DNA of 10,606 nt, from contig NW_003119430.1 of the NCBI RefSeq assembly GCF_000003605.2, positions 500,221 through 510,826 of the forward strand, written 5' to 3'. The first letter of the stretch is position 1; each line of letters opens with the position of its first letter. The position numbers were made by a program, and so were the translations under genes. This document shows positions 6,680-10,606 of the stretch, piece after piece. This DNA comes from Saccoglossus kowalevskii. Taxonomy: Eukaryota; Hemichordata; Enteropneusta; Harrimaniidae. Below the pieces are notes generated by a model. It ran no database searches and had not been told where the DNA came from. It was given only the letters and a program-made list of their open reading frames with translations.

Positions 6680-6821
6680 TACTGTAAAACATGTCTTTTT
6701 AGCTAGCATGCCATGTTATTTTAACTAATTTAGTCAACACTTTAGCTAAATTAAGATTCTGTTAATTTATGCCAAAAGTCTGCTAAAATTGCATGCAGCT
6801 ATTTCAACATGTTCTACAGTA
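6680..6821. mobile_element. 142-bp palindromic MITE with TACTGTA ends
   Basis: TACTGTAAAACATGT (6680-6694) matches the reverse complement of 6807-6821 at 14 of 15 bases. Inward, AGCTAGCATGC and AGCTGCATGC continue the inverted pair. The edges are TA, as in the three larger elements, but the interior has a TTTTAGCTAA-type motif in place of the TTTCGCTGG type. It lies about 120 bp beyond the candidate MRPS14 polyadenylation signal. Confidence 0.65.
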
Positions 6822-6939
6822 GTTAAATTTGGGTACTTTGACTGAAAATATGACGATAACATCAAGAACACGAATGATCATAATGCCCAACATCAACCAT
6901 ATTATCATTGCATGCTTAACACATCGCCTGTCGACGTCA

Positions 6940-6945
6940 TTTATT
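6940..6945 (-). promoter_or_regulatory. Candidate polyadenylation signal of MRPS14
   Basis: On the minus strand, AATAAA lies about 100 nt past the MRPS14 stop codon (stop at 7049..7047) and before the MITE at 6821. It is the only canonical hexamer I noticed in that interval. Cleavage would be expected around 6910-6930, which would give a short 3' UTR of about 120-140 nt. Confidence 0.5.
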
Positions 6946-7046
6946 TCCACATTTATCGGAGGCTGCTTTCAGTAGGTAATGTGTCAATAAAATGTGTACA
7001 TCGTCTATCCTTGCATAAATACTCCTAAAAAGTCAACGAACGTGCA

Positions 7047-7229
7047 TCACCACATTGATCTGATAACTCCTGGAAGTTGATTAGCGTCTGCTAAAATACG
7101 CCACTGAATACGACTAAGACGCCATCGTCTTGATACTGCTTTAGGTCTTGAGGTGATGGCACACCGCTTAACTAGGCGTACTGGACAACTGTCTCTCGGT
7201 AACGCTGCAATCTCTTGATCCGCAATCTC
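7047..7229 (-). CDS. MRPS14: Mitochondrial ribosomal protein uS14m, last exon
   Basis: uS14m is a component of the mitochondrial small ribosomal subunit. This exon encodes its last 60 residues and the TGA. It starts in phase 0 after an acceptor (TACTTTACAG, minus strand) and reads [20 protein letters not shown], then [17 protein letters not shown] and LADANQLPG, ending in a terminal Trp. These are the hallmark uS14 strings (RDSCPVR, [16 protein letters not shown], LADxxQLxG, C-terminal W). There is no CxxC zinc pair, as is usual for the mitochondrial form. It joins the exon at 8358..8173 so that the conserved LRKNTILPK segment leads into the EIAA(I/L)PRDS segment without gap or frame change. 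No stops or frameshifts interrupt it. Identification is confident. The unusual feature is GVIRSMW at the end, slightly divergent from vertebrates. Confidence 0.95.
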   Translation of the reverse strand, partial: EIADQEIAALPRDSCPVRLVKRCAITSRPKAVSRRWRLSRIQWRILADANQLPGVIRSMW

Positions 7230-7348
7230 CTGTAAAGTACAGATAAATGTATATAATCACTCACCATAGAAACAGTGATAACTATAAACTGTCTTATTTT
7301 CAATGCTATCACTTTGCATTGATTTTGAGGAAATTCATGACATTTCAT

Positions 7349-7514
7349 AAAAGTCGCTGTAACTCCCTAGGACACCAGTGAAAGTCACTGTGACACCCTA
7401 GGACCCTAACAAAAGTCACTGACCCAAGGACCCCAGTGAAAGTTGATGCGACTCCCTAGGACCCTAGTGAAATTCACTGTGACTCCCTAGGAATCTAGTG
7501 AAAGTCGCTTTGAG
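7349..7514. repeat. 31-bp minisatellite, about 5.4 copies
   Basis: Units begin at 7349, 7381, 7412, 7439, 7470 and 7501 (partial). The consensus is AAAGTCACTGTGACTCCC followed by TAGGACCCTAGTG. Copy 3 has lost a few bases. Most units contain the palindrome CCTAGG. It sits in the MRPS14 intron, about 120 bp upstream in transcript terms of the last exon, and is non-coding. Confidence 0.92.
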
Positions 7515-7998
7515 TGACATTCAGTCAAATCATAAAATGCTCACTGCTACAATATACTAGTATTGCAGTTTTCCAACTCAGAACCAATATTTACATGAAC
7601 TGAACTTACAACTGACATTTTCAAAGAATAACTCATAAATATTCAAATCATGCTTCCAAATATGAGCATTGTGACCATATTTAGTCATATCATGTCATAT
7701 CAACCAAGGCGAGAAGAATGATAGCAACCTGATACCTATGCCACTAGATATTTATAACCTTACATGTGTTGAATGAAAATCTTTGGTTCTCAAGAAATTA
7801 TTTTTCTGGTAAATGGTTCTCAAAAAATGAAATGCATGAGATTTCTTTTTCAGTGTGGGAATGAATGAGAATTTTAATTCTAATGAATTGATACCATACC
7901 ATGTAAATATCGCATAAAAATATGATAACTGTGTCACTTTTATAGTACAGATTTCAGTTACCTTTAACATTTCACCTCTAAAAACACTCATTCTTGCC

Positions 7999-8071
7999 AT
8001 AGAGTCTGTACTTCCAGCAAAATGATCTATAGAGGGCATACTTCTATTGTGTTGCATAGAGGGTATACTTC
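7999..8071. repeat. Three-copy tandem repeat ATAGAGGGYATACTTC
   Basis: ATAGAGGGCATACTTC (8029-8044) and ATAGAGGGTATACTTC (8056-8071) differ at one base, and ATAGAGTCTGTACTTC (7999-8014) is a more diverged third copy. Spacing is 27-30 bp. It lies within the MRPS14 intron. Confidence 0.7.
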
Positions 8072-8172
8072 AAATAAAATGGGTTGGTGTGATATTATTT
8101 TTGAGAAATGTGTGATGACCAGACAAATGTTGGCCCTTACTGAAGCTGTTGTAAACTGCGTCTTTTACTTAC

Positions 8173-8358
8173 TTGTAACTCTTTGGGTAAAATAGTATTT
8201 TTTCTCAGAGAGTTAAGTCGGACTCTTTGTGAAGCATATTGCTTAACCATTCTTCGTCTTTTAACATCTCGTAACATCCGCCAGTCAGCATAGTATGTTC
8301 TCACAGTCGTCTTGATTGGTGACGAGGGCACAAACTTCAACAGATTATTCAGACAAAC
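8173..8358 (-). CDS. MRPS14: Mitochondrial ribosomal protein uS14m, internal or first exon
   Basis: The 62 codons read VCLNNLLKFVPSS, then VRTYYADWRMLRDVKRRRM, RLNSLRKNTILPK and ELQ before the donor CAA|GTAAGT. DWRMxRDxKRR and RxNxLRKNTxLPK are diagnostic for uS14 and its mitochondrial form, which binds 16S-like rRNA in the small subunit head. The exon is in phase 0 at its 3' junction. The 5' boundary is less certain. A strong acceptor (TTTTTTTATTCAG, ending at 8359) suggests an upstream first exon of about 7-15 codons, which I did not find. Alternatively, translation starts in the same exon at an in-frame ATG at 8379 (MFNFFIQ), which would give 20 residues before and including the PSS segment, the same as I recall for human MRPS14. 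Confidence 0.93.
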
Positions 8359-8387
8359 CTGAATAAAAAAATTAAACATGAATGCCC

Positions 8388-8417
8388 AATGAATGAATGG
8401 AATGAATGAATGAATGA
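8388..8417. repeat. (AATG)n microsatellite
   Basis: About seven AATG units, with one interruption, lie 30-60 bp upstream of the MRPS14 acceptor. On the transcribed strand this is a CATT-rich run in the branch-point region of the putative intron 1. Confidence 0.9.
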
Positions 8418-8836
8418 TCACATTTGCTTATGATTTCTACACACATTATATATTTGCTTTTTCAGAGGTTGATTTTGCGAAATCTCCATTTTTTGAAACA
8501 TAAATTTGGGTAATCTGAGTCGCACTCCTTTTCTCTATATTCCCTTATTCTCATACACACTGAGTACAAACATTGATTGATTGAATTTAAAGCGACAGAA
8601 CTTCTCAAATTTCAGCTGATTTATGAATTGTATAAGTCCAGAATGAGATATTATTTCAGTTTGGTGATTTATGATTGCTGGTTTTTCACATGATCAAAAT
8701 TCTCCAAAGTATACAAAATATACAAGTAAAGAATACGGAGTATGTTTAATAATTTTCGGCTATGCTTTGAATAACACAAGGAAGTGCAAGCATGGCACAC
8801 ATAGAACCTCTGATAAGTCAGGTAAACACCTGGACC
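8418..8836. other. Gene-free stretch upstream of MRPS14 exon
   Basis: I searched the minus strand for a short phase-0 first exon of MRPS14 (ATG and then a donor) and found no convincing one. The plus-strand frame beginning at 8671 runs into the SINE head and shows no protein features I recognise. Confidence 0.4.
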
Positions 8837-8900
8837 TGCGTGATGGTGCAGTGGTGAGCAGGTTTGACTCGCACCAGTGGGGTCCTGGGATTGATTCTGA
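8837..8900 (+). mobile_element. tRNA-derived SINE head (degenerate)
   Basis: TGGTGCAGTGG at 8844-8854 is a perfect match to the RNA polymerase III A box (TRGYNNARNGG). GGATTGATTCT at 8888-8898 resembles the B box (GGTTCGANTCC) at 8 of 11 positions. The 33-nt separation is right for a tRNA. The surrounding text (GATGGTGCAGTGGTGAGCA ... GGGGTCCTGGGATTGATTC) is typical of tRNA-related SINE heads. The acceptor stem does not pair and the B box has decayed, so this is not a functional tRNA. The SINE body to the right is not definable. Confidence 0.5.
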
Positions 8901-9642
8901 TAAACAGCTTATTTGATCCTTTGAGGTTCAGTTACACCTGGTACACTGAGCATGTTTATTCGTATTACGTCCATTTCCGAAATAAACACTTGGCCTGGTT
9001 TACATGCTGTAAACACATTCACTTGTAAAGAAAAATAAAATTAGTGTACTTAGTATATTGGAAATTAGAAAACTACATGTAATGTTTTGATTGGTTACCC
9101 ACTTTAATTAAAATCTGCCATTTTTAGCACTAAAATTATGCGAAATTGTGATGACAATAACTTGATGCATTAATTGACTCAATCAAAATTATGCAAATAA
9201 AGGAAAATATCAGCCGTTTATTAGCGATGAACATTCATGTGACAACCCTCACCTTATCTGTGATGTCATGCACGCAAACAGATGATTAGTTTAAATTTCT
9301 AATACTCATTTAATTCAACCAATCATGCACTTGGTCTCGTATTTCATCATTATCCTCAAAGTTTGTGTTACATCAGAGGTGTGGAAAAATGGTCTGAGGT
9401 ACACTACACGTCAAAAGTATTGTTGAGATGCCCACGATTTGATCAATTGTATGTAGACGCACAATATAATAAATCTGACACTTCTAATGAACCATTGTCA
9501 TTATTTTGCACCATCACTCAATTTTAACAGAGTTTTTGCACCGTTGTTTTGCTATGGCGTGTCATCTCATTAGCATAACATTTGCATAATAGTGTTCCAT
9601 TGTTTAACCTTGTAACTTTCCCACCCATTTTATAAATATCCA
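8901..9642. other. AT-rich gene-free stretch
   Basis: No gene can be supported. The minus-strand frame at 9775..9524 overlaps the CACTRGTCC cluster and has no known domain. Octamer-like strings (ATGCAAAT near 9191, ATTTGCAT near 9582) are present but isolated. Confidence 0.4.
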
Positions 9643-9670
9643 TTAGGGGTTGAAGAATATGGAATTTTCC

Positions 9671-9732
9671 CACTGGTCCAGGACTAGTGATAAGAAAATT
9701 GTCACTAGTCCGTGTAATAATTTCACTGGTCC
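9671..9732. repeat. Four CACTRGTCC motifs, possible hAT subterminal repeats
   Basis: CACTGGTCC occurs at 9671-9679 and 9724-9732, and CACTAGTCC at 9703-9711. The inverted form GGACTAGTG is at 9681-9689, and the last two pair as a 10-bp hairpin (9681-9690 with 9702-9711). The cluster lies 80-140 bp past the 3' end of the decayed hAT transposase, where a transposon terminus would be. hAT transposases are known to bind short subterminal repeats, but the link here is inference. A TAGGGGTTGAAG string at 9643 could be near the element end. Confidence 0.4.
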
Positions 9733-9812
9733 TGAAATGATGTTTTAATATTATTTTTTTATTTTCTAACAGCATATTTCATTTTTAATACATATACATG
9801 TACATGAGTAAG

Positions 9813-10606
9813 TTACTTTTCTGATACAATCTCAGGTAATGGAGCATGTTCATCAGTTTTAGGTTGAGGTAACTTATGTTCTGATATATGCCTTGAAGTT
9901 GATGAAGATAACAACCATTCAACAATTGCTGGGTAAGGATTATAATCAGCTAAATCTGGACATAACAAATAATTGATTCTGAAAATTGTTATGATTTAGT
10001 CTAGTTCCGAGTTCAGTTTTTATAACATTCACTTTAGAAAAACCTCTCTCACAAGCACTAGTACTAGGTGATACTGTTAACATATATTCAAATAATTTCT
10101 TAACTGGTGCACTAATAACATCATTTGCACTCTGTAGAATTATTGAGTATACATCTAAAAGCGTCTGTGACCTGTGTGTTTTGCAATAAAACTTCAAATT
10201 TAACCAATCATTAATTATTGTCTCTCTTTCTGATTCACTGAAATATGATTTGACTACTGTATTGTTTATGAGTTCATTAATATCTTCATTGCCATATGTA
10301 GCCTATTCTTGTTTATCCATAGGACACTGATGAAAGTTCAGGCACAACAACTGTTTAAATGATGGTTCATTAAGTTCAATAAATCTGTTGTTTATATATT
10401 TAGTGGTTTTGTCAATCAGTTTTTCAAAAACTGGTGTATTATATTCAGCTGGTAATAAAATACCGTTAATTTCAATATCTTCAAATTTACGAGTTTCTGG
10501 TTCATAGCAGTCACTAAAATGCTTCATATTCGTACCAGGAACAGTTTTCAGAGCATTTAACTTTATAATAGTTTGCTCAATTTTATCAGGAAGTTCAATA
10601 ACTAAT
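9813..10606 (-). pseudogene. hAT-family transposase, C-terminal part, decayed
   Basis: hAT transposases move DNA elements by cut-and-paste with an RNase H-like core; only the distal part is in this window. The minus strand is open from the right edge to TAG 10305..10303, then in the same frame to TGA 9948..9946. The segment KKLFEYMLTVSPSTSACERG followed by FSKVN and IKTELGTRLN (10100-9990) is the conserved dimerisation region (Dimer_Tnp_hAT), with the SxSxxxERxFS signature. A single extra base near 9951 shifts the frame. Past it, ADYNPYPAIVEWLL, the usual acidic/aromatic tail of these proteins, continues to a stop at 9815..9813. One nonsense codon and one frameshift mark it as a pseudogene. 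The N-terminal zinc finger and catalytic part would lie beyond the right edge. It is unrelated to MRPS14 although on the same strand. Confidence 0.85.

Larger units (their letters stand above)
7230..8172 (-). other. MRPS14: MRPS14 intron (943 bp, phase 0)
   Basis: The donor is CAA|GTAAGT (GT at 8172..8171) and the acceptor is TTTACAG ending at 7230, both canonical. The intron holds a 31-bp minisatellite (7349-7514) and three copies of a roughly 28-bp repeat (7999-8071). A 101-codon frame on the minus strand (8057..7752) lies wholly inside the intron, overlaps the second repeat and has no recognisable domain, so I treat it as chance. Confidence 0.9.

Noticed and set aside
7752-8057. 101-codon minus-strand open frame between the MRPS14 exons
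   Set aside because: It lies inside the intron, is partly made of the 28-bp repeat and has no recognisable domain or homologous motif.
8837-8900. Functional tRNA gene
   Set aside because: The A box is intact, but the B box is degraded and no acceptor stem pairs, so a SINE head is the better explanation.
8671-8916. 81-codon plus-strand open frame
   Set aside because: Its second half is the tRNA-derived SINE head and its first half shows nothing protein-like.
9524-9775. 83-codon minus-strand open frame after the hAT remnant
   Set aside because: It overlaps the CACTRGTCC motif cluster and reads as repeat-derived sequence. I recognised no domain.

Overview
This is an AT-rich stretch of animal nuclear DNA. 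It has spliced exons, long gene-free spaces and many decayed transposons of several classes. The repeats (palindromic MITEs with TACTGTA ends, a RAG1 N-terminal-like transposon remnant of a kind reported from molluscs, LINE and hAT debris, a tRNA-derived SINE head) fit a marine invertebrate, most likely a mollusc. That taxon is an inference, not proven here.

The one clearly functional host gene is on the minus strand. Two exons (8358..8173 and 7229..7047) encode most of mitochondrial ribosomal protein uS14m (MRPS14), with good splice sites, a stop codon and a candidate AATAAA at 6945..6940. The 943-bp intron carries a 31-bp minisatellite and a second small tandem repeat. The amino terminus is either a separate first exon that I could not find or an in-frame ATG at 8379 just upstream.

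From left to right: 1-215 is an unrecognised open frame on the minus strand. 327-417 holds three CACGTG boxes. 649-969 is a cluster of four perfect inverted repeats. 1227-1544 and 1681-1876 look like short non-autonomous elements. 2021-2118 is a GGGACGAAT palindromic array. 2129-2390 is a LINE reverse-transcriptase scrap that stops where a 204-bp MITE begins. A second 204-bp copy (3544-3747) and a related element (2916-3121) follow, with a pentanucleotide repeat between them. 3844-4739 is a broken reading frame whose start resembles the zinc-binding N-terminal region of RAG1. It ends at a 58-bp fragment of MITE sequence. 5448-5669 is a second LINE scrap of a different type. 5685-6134 is a degenerate AAAATGGC repeat array. 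6680-6821 is a fourth MITE. After MRPS14 comes a tRNA-like SINE head (about 8837-8900). The right end is a decayed hAT transposase running off the window (10606..9813, minus), with clustered CACTRGTCC motifs just beyond its 3' end.

Apart from MRPS14, no coding stretch looks intact. The strongest candidate for something unusual is the RAG1-N-like fragment, followed by the palindrome cluster and the apparently templated 58-bp MITE fragment.
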